A stretch of 64,000 nt of DNA, taken from Paracyclopina nana. Its lineage: Eukaryota; Arthropoda; Copepoda; Cyclopoida; Cyclopettidae. Below, one piece after another: positions 20,401 through 32,422 of the stretch. Within the stretch, counting starts at the first letter, position 1, and every line of letters starts with the position of its first letter. The notes beneath the pieces are model-generated. The model worked only from the letters and a program-made list of their open reading frames with translations. It was not told the origin of the DNA and ran no database searches. Both the position numbers and the translations under genes were made by a program. Where the stretch lies: contig JAGUCH010000002.1 of the NCBI GenBank assembly GCA_019096065.1, forward strand, positions 11,234,501 through 11,298,500, written 5' to 3'.

Positions 20401-22588
20401 CAAAACCCTGCTGCCCTATCCACAAGGGTGTGGAGAGCAGAACTTGATGCGGATCATTCCGGCTGCCATTATAGCAAGCTACTTGAAAGAGTCTGAACTT
20501 TTCACTGGGGAAATTGCAACAACAGCAATTCACCTCATGCAAACTGGCTACCAACGGCAGCTTTCATATCGACTTTCAGATGGTTCCTTCACAGCTTTTG
20601 GACCTCAATACGATAGGCGAGGATGCACCTGGATTACAGCTCTGACAGTGTCTGCTTTGCTACAAGCCAAACCCTTCGTGGATATAGATGAGAGTGTGAC
20701 ATCGGCAGCAATTGATTGGCTGGTGAAAGCCCAAACTCCCGAGGGAGCTTTCCTCGAGACAGGAGGCATTGTGAACAAACGCATCCAGGAAAGTCCAGAG
20801 GCCATGACAGCGTTTGTCATCATTTGCCTGCTGGAGAACCAGTCCAGCTTGGACTCTAATCTGAGGAATTCTCTCAACAGGGGGATCAGCTATTTGGCTG
20901 AAAAGTATAGCTCCATCCAAGAGGATGAGCATAGATATACTCAAGCCATAGTCACGTATGCCTTTCACAAAGCAAACCATCCTCGCAAAGACGAGGCTCT
21001 TCGAGAGCTTGATGCCAAAGCCACTTTTAAGGAAGGCCTCAAGTTTTGGGAACTCCCTTTGGAGAGCTTTGAGAAGGAGAACCCTTGGACTCAAGTGGCG
21101 AACTCTGTCAATGTCGAGATCACCAGCTATGCCATCCTCTCTCACTATTTGTCAGACGAAAATGGAAGAACGTTTGATTCCAATGTTCCAGTCATAGAAT
21201 GGCTGCTTTCACAGCAAAACATCGAAGGAGGTAGATATAAAAGAGCAAGCTTAACAATGACCTATAAAGGGGGTAAATTTTGTTTCAGGATTTGCTTCAA
21301 CATCTGATACATATGTAGCCTTGACAGCATTACGCGAATTCAGCAAGAAGTTGCGCATCACGGATAGGGGTAGCAAAATCAATTTGCAGTACAGCTTCCA
21401 AAATACAGTCAGAAGAGTCGACATCAAAGCAGACTCCTCAACTCTGCTGCAAAAGAGGATTCTGCTGTCTAATACTAAAGATATTCAGCTGAGAGCTTCT
21501 GGTGGAGGAGTTGGTCTTGTCCAGGTGATCATCCAATAGAATAATTATTAAATAGGAAGATTCTAAAATTGCCCTTCCCTCCATTTCTAGATTGGTTATG
21601 AGTTTAATGTAGCTGTGAATGGTGCCTGGCCAAGTTTTGTGGTGAACCCTCTCGTCTTCAAAGCTACATCACCCAATCAACTAAAGCTCAGCGTTTGCGT
21701 CAATTACATTCAAGAGGGCAGCGAATTATCAAGCAACATGGCAGTCATGGAAGTTAACTTACCCAGTGGATTCACCATTGATCAGGACTCGCTTCCAGCC
21801 TTGCGAAGATTCAAGGGAGCCAAGCGAGTTGATGCCATGCAAGGTGGAACAAAGGTATGCGATTTGGCTCTCATCAGAGACTTCAGATATTAGCCTCTGG
21901 TTCGTGAAACACACCATTTTGTTAGAAACTCGATTGCATTATCAAATTTCTCACTCAGTCACTTAAGATTAAGCACAGAGACTTTTTTATCTCTCTCGCT
22001 AAGCAGCAAGCTGGCAAGAATCAACTTGAAACTGGTGTATCATGAGCAATCGTAGTGTACACTTTAAGGCATATATATCAATTTCTTGGCGGTTTTTCTA
22101 CATTTTGGCCTGATAATGGGAAAACCCGGTTATCAGCGCTGCACCGCCCTTTCAGCCTTTGTTTCGCAGCTGCCTCGGCTGATATTTGGCTTCTGATAGG
22201 AAAATTCTGGGCCAAATCACACAACCTTTCTTAATTTTAGGTCGTTTTATACTTTGAAAGCCTTGGAGTCTCAGAAGTTTGTCCAACCATTTCTGCTTAC
22301 CGAACATACAGGGTTGCCAATCAGAAGGCTGCATCTGTCGTGGTTTATGACTACTACGATCAAAGTCGTCGAGCGAGATCGTTTTATCAGCTCGACCCCA
22401 GCAGCCTCTGTGACATATGTGATGACTGCTATGCTGATGATTGTGGAAGTGATAGACCAACCTTCTTAAACTTTGAAAGCTTTCAATTCGGCGCAAATGT
22501 GGACTTGCATAGCAGCTCAGCGGCCATGTTTCACCCAATGCTAACACTCGCCATCCCCATGCTCTTGCTTACTTGGCAGCAAATATGA
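17443..22588 (+). CDS. CD109: CD109-like thioester-containing protein, GPI-anchored
   Basis: Alpha-2-macroglobulin/C3 superfamily protein of the cell surface or haemolymph; relatives trap proteases or tag microbes. Exons 17443-18255, 18327-19634, 19691-21230, 21289-21524, 21591-21854 and 22241-22588 join in phase to 1502 residues, close to human CD109 (1445). The chosen ATG gives a clean signal peptide (MRPLLALVTLTGLLGLAKG); an in-frame ATG at 17401 is less likely. The internal thioester GCGEQN is at about residues 953-958, and the flanking alpha-helical domain reads TWITALTVSALLQAK. Macroglobulin domains precede it and a receptor-binding domain follows. The protein ends with a Cys-rich segment and a hydrophobic tail with no cytoplasmic part, as for GPI attachment. 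That separates it from soluble TEPs. The start lies head to head with the hevein-like gene, 262 bases apart. Confidence 0.93.
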
Positions 22589-22664
22589 GTCATCAAGCTC
22601 AACACTGACTGACTGTGATGCAACTATTAATCCTACTGACACGCCCATATGGGAACAAAATGAC

Positions 22665-22754
22665 TTTATTCAAAATATAACCGTAGAGGTCAATGCAGCA
22701 TACTTGGCATTAGATTAACCATCCACATGTACTTGGTACCTTTGTACAAATAAA
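22665..22754. terminator. Overlapping polyadenylation signals of CD109-like and THAP genes
   Basis: AATAAA on the plus strand at 22749-22754 follows the CD109-like stop by about 160 bases. AATAAA on the minus strand at 22665-22670 follows the THAP stop (22780) by about 110. Each signal lies beyond the other, so the two mature 3' UTRs should overlap by at least 90 nt in antisense. Confidence 0.65.
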
Positions 22755-22779
22755 CAGAAATGTCCAACTTGTCATGAAA

Positions 22780-24401
22780 TTACTTTTGTTGGATATAAGT
22801 CGTCGTTTGGCCGTCAGGTGTCACCTGGATGAACTTCCAGTTCTCATCGAGAGTCTTAATTCTCGTGACCTTAGGTACAGGAGGAGAATCCACGACTTGC
22901 AATTGAATGGTTTGGACTTGAGATGAACTGGTGGGAGCAAGCACCCCTTGCACTGTGCCAATGGTTGCTCCATTAGAGTTGACAATCTGGATTTGCTGGC
23001 CTTCATAAGCGCTTGGAATCATCGTTGACACGGGTACATTGATGGCTTGCATTACTTTGTGAGAAAGGAAAGGCTTTGCTGAATTGGCCAATGAAACGAC
23101 CTTCTTGGGCTTCTTGCTTTTCCCACTACCCTTCAAATTGGACCCGGTCTTGTTTGGATTATGATGGATCACAATGCCATGTTGACGTTGGTACTTTCTC
23201 AAGGATGTCAAAGACGGCATGGGAACGATGCGTTTCTTGCGTATATACCCAAATGCTTTTTTCGACATCAGCTTGCGCAATGTCAACGCAAGCTCGAAGT
23301 CTTGCTCAGTCCAGTTCCTTGAGCGCAGCCACGAAGGTCGGCAAAAGCAATCGATTTGAGTTTGGGTGAAAAAAGGCTGCAATACATTGGTAGAGTTTAC
23401 GATCTGATTAAGAAGGAAGTAACCAATTATGACTCACCGACATGATTTCACGAACGATTTCATGCTTGGTTTTCTGGCTCAGGGTCTTTTTCGAGGCTTG
23501 ATGCAATTGAAGTCTCAGAGACTTGTTTGCTTTGGCAAGGCTTTGGTTCTTCTTGTAGGCTTTCTTCAAATCGTTCACCAATCTCTCAATTTTCTCCTCA
23601 TCTGTCAGAGGCTCGCCTTCGTCGTTAACCATTGGAACAACCACTTCCGGCTCAACATTGTTGCCCGGAATTGGAGGCCTTAATTTCGAGTCATCGGCTA
23701 GAAACATTTCAAGAGATATTCAATTTAGCCTATTAATCACTCTAAGCAAGCTTACGTTTGACGAGGAACCGTTCGAAGTAGCCATTTTCAACTTCCATGG
23801 TGCTCTCAAGGACCTCTCTAGGTATTTCCGCAGGTGGAGGCTTGATGTCTTTTTTAATAGCCCTTGCCCTGATAATGCCCTCGCCATCCTGGGTCATCTC
23901 TATCTCTTGTGTATTAGGATCAGCTTCCATTTTGACAATGATGGTCTCCACATTGGCGTCAGATATTTGAATAGTCTGCTCTTCATCTGGTGGCCTCAAG
24001 CCAATGTCTTGTTCAATAGTTTCATAATGTACAGTCCCATCAGTGACTACGGTTTCCAGTTCAACTCCAGACAAGTTGACGACCGTGTTGAGCTCTTCCA
24101 GACCGCCTCCGGTGCCAAGGTGCCGAGAGGGCAGGATGTTGTCTCGAAGCCTCTTGACCACATGGAGCTTACCAGGGTTTTTCGGCGGGATAAAATCCTC
24201 CCTGTTGAAATGAATTTCACATACTCTTGAGCTTGTTGTGGGCACAAAGTTGTCCCGGCCAAGGGCTTCCACCCACTGGTCTCGCATTTGAGCATCCTTT
24301 GGAAAACTGAAATGCGTCACATTTCCTTTGCCCTTTCCTCTTTTTTCGAGGCCGGCCGCGGCCACGGGGCAATAAGGAACGGAACACTTGTTATTGACCA
24401 T
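22780..24401 (-). CDS. THAP-domain protein with P-element-transposase-like segment
   Basis: THAP domains are C2CH zinc fingers that bind DNA. Exons 24401-23756, 23697-23438 and 23376-22780 join in phase (500 residues) with introns of 58 and 61 nt. The first about 90 residues form the THAP fold: CSVPYC, a central Trp in QWVEALGR, then VCEIHF. Next come an acidic region and a basic Lys/Leu-rich helix likely to form a coiled coil (LVNDLKKAYKKNQ...). Around residues 310-370 the pattern LTLRKLMSKKAFGYIRKK with MPSLTSLRKY resembles the segment before the catalytic core of P-element/THAP9 transposases. The RNase H-like catalytic part is absent, and the C-terminal third is low-complexity. It is likely a domesticated transcription factor; the target is unknown. 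Confidence 0.85.
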
Positions 24402-24940
24402 AATATAACTGACAGCAGAAATTTCCCCGCGTCAAAACAAGGTTCTCTTTTCAGGTTTCGATGATCTGACTCTTGGGGCGCGTAAGCTGCACTTCTGGCT
24501 CTCAAAAACGACGTTACACGCTAAAAGGAAGATGGCGACCGTTTATCGGACCGAGGACCGCCTCGATTTTCAAACTCTGCAATATTGGCCAAATATGAGA
24601 TGCTTCCGCCAAAAATTAAGTCAAATTGATAAACCAATTATTTAAGACGGGGAAAATCAGATTTTACGGTATTTATTTTTTCATAAACAGACGATTTCCC
24701 CCAAAAGTTGTTCGTAAAATTGGCCCCGTTTTCTATGCTCAGTTTATCAACAAGCGCTTTGATTATTTTCAGCAATAACAGCCAAAAAGGTGCAGAAAAA
24801 GCCGTAAGTCAGTAGCATCACTTCAGTTTTGATTGTTAACTCTGACTGCTCGCTTGACATTTGCAACAGAATCCGTGAAATGAATTGAACTCAATCAAAA
24901 CAATGTAACGCCCCTGTCATTTTCACGTGTTGATAAGAAA
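24402..24940. other. Divergent promoter region between THAP gene and VPS35L
   Basis: About 540 bases of AT-rich sequence between two start codons facing away from each other. No ORF with coding character, repeat or recognisable core promoter motif was seen. Confidence 0.5.
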
Positions 24941-27900
24941 ATGAGGCGGACATCAAAGGAGTCAGTCTTTGAGGAAGTCATTGACCACCCTTTATTGCCG
25001 AAAAAGTCTTCTCAGGAAGTAACAGCTAGAAAAAAAGGTCTCTCTAGCGCATATTTTTTATTAGTATATGTTTGCATTATTTGGCTACTTTTTTAGGAGT
25101 CAAAGTTTCTGAACGTCCGTTCATTGATCCTCTGAGCATAATTGAGCCCGATGTTCCTGATGTCATCCCTGAAGAAGTTACCTCTAATAAACTTGATGCC
25201 GAATGGACCGCCCTTGAAGCAGCGGTCAAGGGTCAAACCTTTAACGGAATTATCGAAATACCTCACACTTTACACTATCTCCTGACCAAATTAGATGCTG
25301 ACTTTAATTCCCCACCCTCTTTGGCGAATCCTGCGGCACGATTGGAGTGGTTGGAATCCCTTGGGAATTCAGGCGTGAACGCAAAACGGTCAGAAATTTT
25401 GAAAAATGGCCTCAGCAAAGCTGACATGAGCGATTTTATGGACGCTTGCAATGACCAGCTTGCTCAATATTGGAAGGATGACCACAGAGTTCAAGTCGTC
25501 AAGATGTCAATACAGTTGGCTAAAATGCTTTCACCTGAAAAGCCTCACAACGCTTTTTTCCCATCCCTTTTCTATATGGTCACCGACGTGCTATCCTATT
25601 TCGGCCAGTTGGTGTACAATAGGCTTGTCTCCAAGTGTCCAGATCTCCGTGTGAATTTTAGCATTGCCGATGTCAGTCCACAAGCATTGGAGCTGTGCAA
25701 AAATTGGCTGTACAAAGTAGCTTCCGTTAGAGGTACTTTCAATTGAGGTTGCGCGAACTGCCATAATTTAATTCTATTTGCTAGAACTTGCTGCGCGGTT
25801 TTATTTGGAGGCCGCATTGTTGAAGTGCTACAGATTTTCGTGTGACGCGAAGGGCTATCCAGCTTTGGTTGAGCGATTGACCCTAATGATCAGAGGCTTT
25901 GCAGATCCTGTTTCTGCAGCCTACGCCAGAGTGTACTTGGTCCGAGTCACTCTTCTTGGTAAGAATGCAAATGCAAATTATATGATTATTCAGCATTTAT
26001 GCTAAAAAACCGCACACTTCAAAGCATTTGGAGGGTGCAATCCTGACCTTGTAAGGATGACAGCAAGGCATAATTACGAGGAGTTTATGTCTATCTACAG
26101 CCGTTGTGGTGTCAATGATGTTCGCCTCAATGGGTCCTTGACAACTTTGCAGTTTTTGCAGCTTTTCTCTCCGCCTCTGAAGTGGCTGATTCTTGCTCAA
26201 TTTTTTGGACTGGATGAAAACTCTGCAGGAAGAGAGGCTGCAATTCGCACTTGTTTTAATGAAGTTGACAACGTGAAACATCCTGGCCTCGTTCTCCATC
26301 AGCTTTTAGCAGCAGCCCCACCTCGACTAGTGGGTATTGAGCTAGCCAGACTGGCCCATGTTGTCAACTCGTACAAAGACAGCGAATATCCTTTCCACTT
26401 TGTGTTGCTCGCATTTCTAGAGGCCATGCAACGATCAAGCGAAGTGCTTAAAGCTCAATATGTAGCGAAAAAGAAAACCCTAAGGAATGTTTTTCAACTT
26501 TGCTGGAGCAGCAACGTTGAAAAAGTGGCTACAGCTAGCTTTTCCCATTTCATGAAGTAAGATCCATATACATTTATAAACTTTACAAGATGGTTAGTCT
26601 TTATAATGCGTTTTAGATGCTCAACCATTTTTGTGGATCTTTGGCTCACACACTTTGGATTTGATCCAGTGAACGATGTATTCCAAGTTATTGTCGAGTT
26701 AGCATCCAAAGAGAGGGCTAGTTCCCATCGAATGGACGAAACCTGGAAAGACGAAATTAGCACCATGCTGTTGGGCATCATTACTAAGCTGGACCAGTAA
26801 AGAAATTTTTTATTAATCGTGTATTATATACCATTTTCTTAACATGCTTCCTTTTAGGTGCAATTTTCTTGCTGGGGTGCCAAATCTTCTGCCACTTTTT
26901 GACTTTATCTCTGTCGATCAACAAGTGCGAGTGGCCAGACAAGCCCTAGAAAATCTTCATTTTGAAAATGAGATTGTGGTGGATGCAGTAGCTCAAAACA
27001 TACTTATGCATTTTTCAAGTGTCCTTTCGACGTCGGTCAATGCTTTGACTCTGACAGGTAACGCATCTAATTTCTCTTGAACAATGTCATTGAAAATAGG
27101 TTTTCCTGTTAGATGAAGTCAAGCAAATAAGTTCATGCATTTGTGGAGTTATCGACATAGTCAGCCGCCAGCTTGGAGACGACTTTGAGCAAAAGCTCGA
27201 GTTCTACACTGAGTGCCGAGGAAAATTTAAGCGACTTGATATGGTGCAAGTAAGGCTGGTTCACTTGTCCCTTTCATTGGCCATCTCTACTAAACAAAAA
27301 GCTACCAAGCGTGGCAATTTTTCATCCCGAATCAAGGGATTCATGCAGGTTTGCTCAATGAAAATTAATTGTATTTCCTCGTCAACTTTTTTTGTCCTAG
27401 GCTTGCATTGGCTTCACATTCATTACCATTCCAACCCTTTTAAGCCGTTACCACCAGCTTCAATTGCACCTTTTATGCGCCCAAGTCGCTTACCAATGCC
27501 TTTGCATGGGACAAGCAGAGGCCAGCATTGAAGCCATTCTTAGCATCCTTCAAGGATTTCTTCAAGCCAAACCAGATGGTGCAACTCTGTCTGCAATTGT
27601 GCAGGATTTCATGCCTTCCTTTTTATCCTATGTGCTCGTGATTCCAAGTTTTGGCACCAAAGCCGATTCGTTGACGATGACAAGGTTGACAAAGTCTGCC
27701 TTGAGTGTACCTACAGAATTATTGTCAGTATCTTCACCAAGTGATCAATTGGCCTTGGGCCTTCTGTACGTAAAGGCCATTCGACTTCTAATCACTGCTT
27801 CCTCGAATCGAGACTTATTTCCTTACCATATCGGTAAATTTTCGCTGATTTATCAATTATTCGTACAGTTAAGATATGTTCTTTTCACTTTTAGATGGTG

Positions 27901-28193
27901 TGCTTTCAAATGATGCGTTGTGGTATGGCAGCGATGACACTCAGACCGAAAAGGTGAAACAGATGTACGTGGACCTAATTGGACTGGTGAAAGCCAGGCT
28001 TGACTATTTTAGCCAGCAAGATTTAGAAACTCATAAAAATCAGCTTGCGCTACATTTGATAATATGCTTGAAGAAGCGGACCAATGAGCACCACTCTGAG
28101 GTGAATGACCTTATCAGTACCTTATGGTCGTATGTTGATGTTGCTAAAGACAAAAAAGGCCTAAAGTTGAGAGCATACGCTGAAATTGCGTAG
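24941..28193 (+). CDS. VPS35L: VPS35L, retriever subunit of the Commander complex
   Basis: VPS35L (C16orf62) is the VPS35-like scaffold of Retriever, which works with the CCC complex to recycle membrane cargo from endosomes. Nine exons join in phase: 24941-25037, 25097-25732, 25785-25958, 26025-26556, 26617-26796, 26858-27057, 27113-27348, 27401-27833 and 27895-28193. The product has 928 residues, against about 960 in human. It is all-helical with no membrane segment. Family-specific stretches are KPHNAFFPSLFYMVTDVLSYFG, KHPGLVLHQLLAAAPPRL, and, near the end, SVNALTLT, DDFEQKLEFYTECRGKF, the helix ending IKGFMQACIGFTFITIPTLL and DALWYGSD. Introns are 51-66 nt. The first exon is short and basic, with the weakest support. 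The 3' end converges on the PHD-SAM gene. Confidence 0.92.
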
Positions 28194-28203
28194 CACATGG
28201 CAA

Positions 28204-28234
28204 AATAAAGGAAAGATGATATGAGATCTTTATT
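28204..28234. terminator. Facing polyadenylation signals of VPS35L and PHD-SAM genes
   Basis: AATAAA on the plus strand at 28204-28209 follows the VPS35L stop by 10 bases. AATAAA on the minus strand at 28229-28234 serves the PHD-SAM gene. They are 20 bases apart, so cleavage sites downstream of each would make the two transcripts overlap at their ends. Confidence 0.6.
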
Positions 28235-28399
28235 GAACTGAAACGTGGGCATTCTAGAGAGAAAGTTTTGCTAGCAAGAAAAATTACGGCGAGAATCAAA
28301 AGTTGCATTCTTACATGATAGTGAGTGCTCGTGGAACCTATATTGATTGCAGTGCCTTAAGAAACGAGAAATCTTCGCCTTTCTTCATATATATAATTA

Positions 28400-30916
28400 T
28401 TAGTAGTCGGGGAAATTTCGCCTAGTTTGTAATTTCTTGATGAAGCTGAATAGCTTGAGGGCCGGGCCAAGCTTTAATCCAAGGCTGGAGACAACGTCTG
28501 TCCGGTGCAGCAAGAGCAATGATCTTCCATCGATTTCCTGAAAAGGAGAGAAGAGATCCGTTGACTATGACATACTATATTATAATTGCCTCGAGCATTA
28601 CCTGATCGAGGAAAACATCACTGAGGGCTGTGCTGAACCCTTTCTTGTAGAAGAAATCCCGTATTTGTACTGGCTCCCATTCTGACACATCTGGTATGTG
28701 AGGGTCAACCTCGTAGTCTTCCCAATTTTCAGGCAGTAGGCCGGTGTGAGGATGCAGTTGAGGGGGTAAAATTGGCAAGAAACGAGCGTTTTCTTCCTCA
28801 TGTTCCGTATTCGAAATCTTGGCCGTGGTGCAAGATGATTCTTCCTTTACAGAGACAGCAGTATTGCTGGTGCTGCCTCCATTGGTTAAGGCCACAGAAG
28901 TAGCTGGAGTTGCGGAGGCTGTTGTACTTGAGGAGGTTGAACAGGGCCCACACTCCCATTTCCCCGCAGGTTTCACCCCGACAGGAGGAGCATGGCATGC
29001 CATGTGGTAACCGAGATCACAGGAGTCGCAGAAGAGCATGCAGTCCTATTTCGAACAAAAATCAGCATTGTTTCCGTTACAGCTACTAAAAGTAACTTAC
29101 GTCTTCGTTGGCCTCATTGCAAATGACGCAGAGTTTGCAGCTAGTGCATTGCCAGCTACCCGACTGGAAGATTTTCTTTATCAACTTTTCGCTGTAGTCC
29201 ATGCAGCTAGGATGGGCTGACGTGACAAAAAAGAATCAACTTCCGTATCTACACATGGCATAGAAATGTGAATTACCTGTGGTGGTGCAGTCATTGCATC
29301 GAATTAGCGGCTCAAGGCGGCTGCCTTTCCTTTGCTTTTGAGTGTTGAGGCCGCAGTAAATGCAGCCGCCTTCTCGCGGCTTCGGTACGACGCTAGCTTG
29401 TCTGGGAGCCGCGACGGAGCTTGGCGAGGAACTCGAGGCGTCGAGAGAGCCGTAGTCGCTGCTGCTTGACACTGGGCTAACAGCTTTCCTCTTTCTCGCG
29501 GGCTGGTCGTGATCAGCTGGATCGAAGATTTTCCTAGATTTCTATGATGATAAACAATGAATCAATCCCTCATGACAGGAATGTAGCAAAGCAATATACC
29601 TTTTTGCGGCTGCTCCCGCTCCGAGAGTTGGCCTCCGATTGAGGCCCACCGGATACGGGCGAAGGGCAACTGGACTCCTCTGACGGGTCCGCAGCCTCCA
29701 CCTTGATGGCCTTCAGGAGGCCTTCGGGAGCCAGCTTTTTCTTCTTCGCGACCGATGATGTCACGGCTCCCTTGGTCTTAACGCTGCTTTCCGTGGGCTT
29801 CAGCTCGGACCGCGTGGCTGTTAGAGGCCGGTCCTCTTCGTCTTCCTCAACTATCTCTTTCTTGATCTCCACACGCTCCGGAGCTGGCTTGTTGTGCTTG
29901 CTCTTTTCGCCGGAGCTGGCCTTTTTGTTGGGAGACTTTGACTTGCCTTCCAGCTTGGACAGTTTGGCAGCAATTAGGTCGTTTTTGCGTTGCTCGTCGG
30001 AGGGCAGCGCTGGTGAGGCTGCTGAGGCCGGTGAAGGCGGCGGAAGAGCAGAGGGCGGAGGCATCATGTGGCACACTGGAGACGGAGGCTGTTGAGGAAA
30101 AATCGCCTGCTGCTGGTCAAGGCAGCTTCTGGACTGCGGGTCCAGCATGAGCTGCTGCACGGGGACGGGCGTGGGCGGGGGGTGGGCCAGGGGCGGGTTG
30201 AGCGCCATGAGCGAATGGTGCTGCTGGAAGGCGTTGACGAAGGGCGAGATTCGGTACTGGTCCTCTCCGATCTTGATGAAGCAGCCCAGCTCCACCTCCT
30301 TGGCGAGGATGAGGTCGAGGTTGCCGAGGACGGCGGCCCGGTAGATGTTCCTGCTGGATGCTTCGACGGCCTTGGCGATGAACTGGGTGGTGACGGAGAT
30401 GCCGGACTCGATGCTGGCCACGGCGCTGTCGCCGAGCATCTCGATGACGAGCGAGCGGAGCGTGAGGGGCTGCGCGGCGGTGGCCATGCACGGCGGCGAC
30501 GGCGTCATGACGATGGCCTCTTGCGGGGGCGACATGGGGGTCTTGGGGGTGCGTCCGAGGGGCTTGCTGCCGCGCCTGCGCCTCTTGGCCTTGGCCTCGG
30601 GCTGGACGATGCGGAAGGAGGCGCTGCCCTTGTAGTCGACCCTGGCGAGCTCGCCGACGAGCACGAGCCGCTCGAGCTCCTCCTCGACCTCTGCCATGGG
30701 CCTGCCGTACCTGCGGTTGATCCAGTTGCTGATGCGCTTGCTGTCGGGCCTCGCCTTGCGGTTCTTCATCACGCCGATGGCGGCGAGGATGAGGTTCTTG
30801 ACGGTGGGCTCCTGTCCGTTGAGGGCGGCGTCGAGCTCGTCCTCGGCCTTGGGCAGGGCGGGGCCGCCGTCGTCGAGGGGGTTGTTGGCGGCGGGCTCGT
30901 CCATGAGGTGTTCCAT
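28400..30916 (-). CDS. Winged-helix / tandem PHD finger / SAM domain chromatin protein
   Basis: Probable nuclear chromatin reader. Exons 30916-29600, 29541-29277, 29216-29101, 29045-28602 and 28537-28400 join in phase to 759 residues. Residues about 35-105 form a SAMD1-like winged helix ([20 protein letters not shown], then a basic RRRRGSK patch), the fold that binds unmethylated CpG in SAMD1 and KAT6. A second, similar helix-rich block follows near 145-225. A long Pro/Ser/Lys linker leads to a double PHD finger (CIYCG...HPSCMDY...CTSC, then [10 protein letters not shown]...[12 protein letters not shown]). This resembles the KAT6/DPF type that reads acylated histone H3. The end is a SAM domain ([34 protein letters not shown]). 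There is no MYST acetyltransferase domain, so it is not KAT6 itself. The first exon is very GC-rich. Confidence 0.85.
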
Positions 30917-32422
30917 GTCTTGGTTTAGCTGACGTTGCCTTCGTCCGACCTAAGACCAAGTTGCGCTTTCTACGTGATGATAGTCGCAGTCAGGCTGCTG
31001 CTGGATCAGCTGCACATCGTCGTCGACGCAAGCCACCGGCGCGGCCGCCGCCGCGCTGCTGCTGCTGCTGCGCCGCACACGCACTTTGTCCGCACCACGG
31101 AGTCGGTTCTCGAGGTCGAAACAACCTAACCGACTCGCACCACGCGATTCTGCGTTCGCAAAGCGGCGAGCGCGCCTTAACGAGCTTTCCGTGGGCCACG
31201 CCGGCATGCTCGCTTTTCGCACGCAACCAAATCGCATCTCTTCTAAAATGTCTCTACTAGGTCCAACAAGTCTTCACCGTTTTTCATTGCGGATTCAGGA
31301 GAGCATTTTCGAGCTATACTTGCGATCCAATTAGCCAGCCTAAATTGCTTAGATCAGAGATAAGTCTTTGGTTTTGATGAGATATTTTATCAGAGGAGTA
31401 CTTTTATGAAATTCGAATGCTTTATTTTTTCCGCTTTGTAATTGCGCCGACTTTGCTAGATTTTTTACTTATTTCCGAAGGAGCAAAGAAGGAGCGGAGT
31501 TATGGTTCAGTGGGGTTTTATGAGGAAGTGAATGGGTGTTTTTTTCGGTGAATTTTGCCCGTTGGGTATGGAGAGCGTGCCATGGAGAAGTCCGCTTGGG
31601 TCGGTGCGGTCCGCCGTCGACGAGCGCATCCATACGGACCGAGTGAGAGAAGACGACGCAAAGAAGAATGAGGCCCAACGAGTAGCAAGTGATCTGTATT
31701 TTCCTCACCATTCCTGCGAAGAAGAGCCTTGCTTGGCCGAGGCTGTCAGAGTAAAACGGAGAGTACGGCCGCTGCGATGCACAAATTGTAAAAATGGCCC
31801 TCCTCATGCTCCCTCCATTTACTGCACATGAAAGTTACTCCGTAGCCTTATCATGAAAAATTAAGGCAGCCAAACCCAATAATTTTGGGCTGTTGCTCAT
31901 CAGAGGAAAGTGCGCCATTTTTGGCAATATCTGTTAATTCGACAATCAAACCATTTTTCGGTGGTTCACTCAGTATTTCGCCAAAATCGCAACTTCGCCT
32001 TTGCCAATCTTTAAGTCGATTTTTAAAATATTTTTTTGTATTTTGCTAGGAAAGATTTTTTTTTGCTTTTTTGTTTTTTTTTTGTTGCTAATTGGGCGTC
32101 CCAAACGTTTGGAAACCGGGGCTAGCTATACGACTCTGATAATTTGAGCGGAATGTCGTGCGCACAAACTGAAGAAAAAACACAGCGTTTTATTTAATGA
32201 GCTGCAAGACATTTAGCTTTTCTTGGATTTAATATCTTCTTTCTGATTTTTCATGGTGCTTATTTTGGAAAGGTGCAAGAAGGATCAAGAGACTCTTTTG
32301 AGGAGGTTAGACAAAAATGCTCCCACATCATCCTCGGCCGCTTCTGGTGAAAGTTGGGCCTCACTGCCAATCACTTCTGATTGTTCTTCTTCTTTCGGTG
32401 GGGATCTGAGGGAATCCTCAAG
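30917..32422. other. Intergenic region upstream of PHD-SAM gene
   Basis: GC-rich near the PHD-SAM start (to about 31250), then AT-rich with T-runs. A minus-strand AATAAA at 32189-32194 is a good polyadenylation signal for the next gene, about 230 bases past its stop. Short open frames here lack coding character and splice partners. Nothing else was recognised. Confidence 0.5.

Noticed and set aside
30068-30928. Long plus-strand open frame of 286 codons
   Set aside because: It is the complement of the GC-rich first exon of the PHD-SAM gene, whose protein shows clear domains. The plus-strand product is low-complexity Gly/Val/Asp with no family look.
31469-31807. 112-codon minus-strand frame with one hydrophobic stretch
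   Set aside because: No splice partners, no recognisable domain, and composition like neighbouring non-coding DNA.
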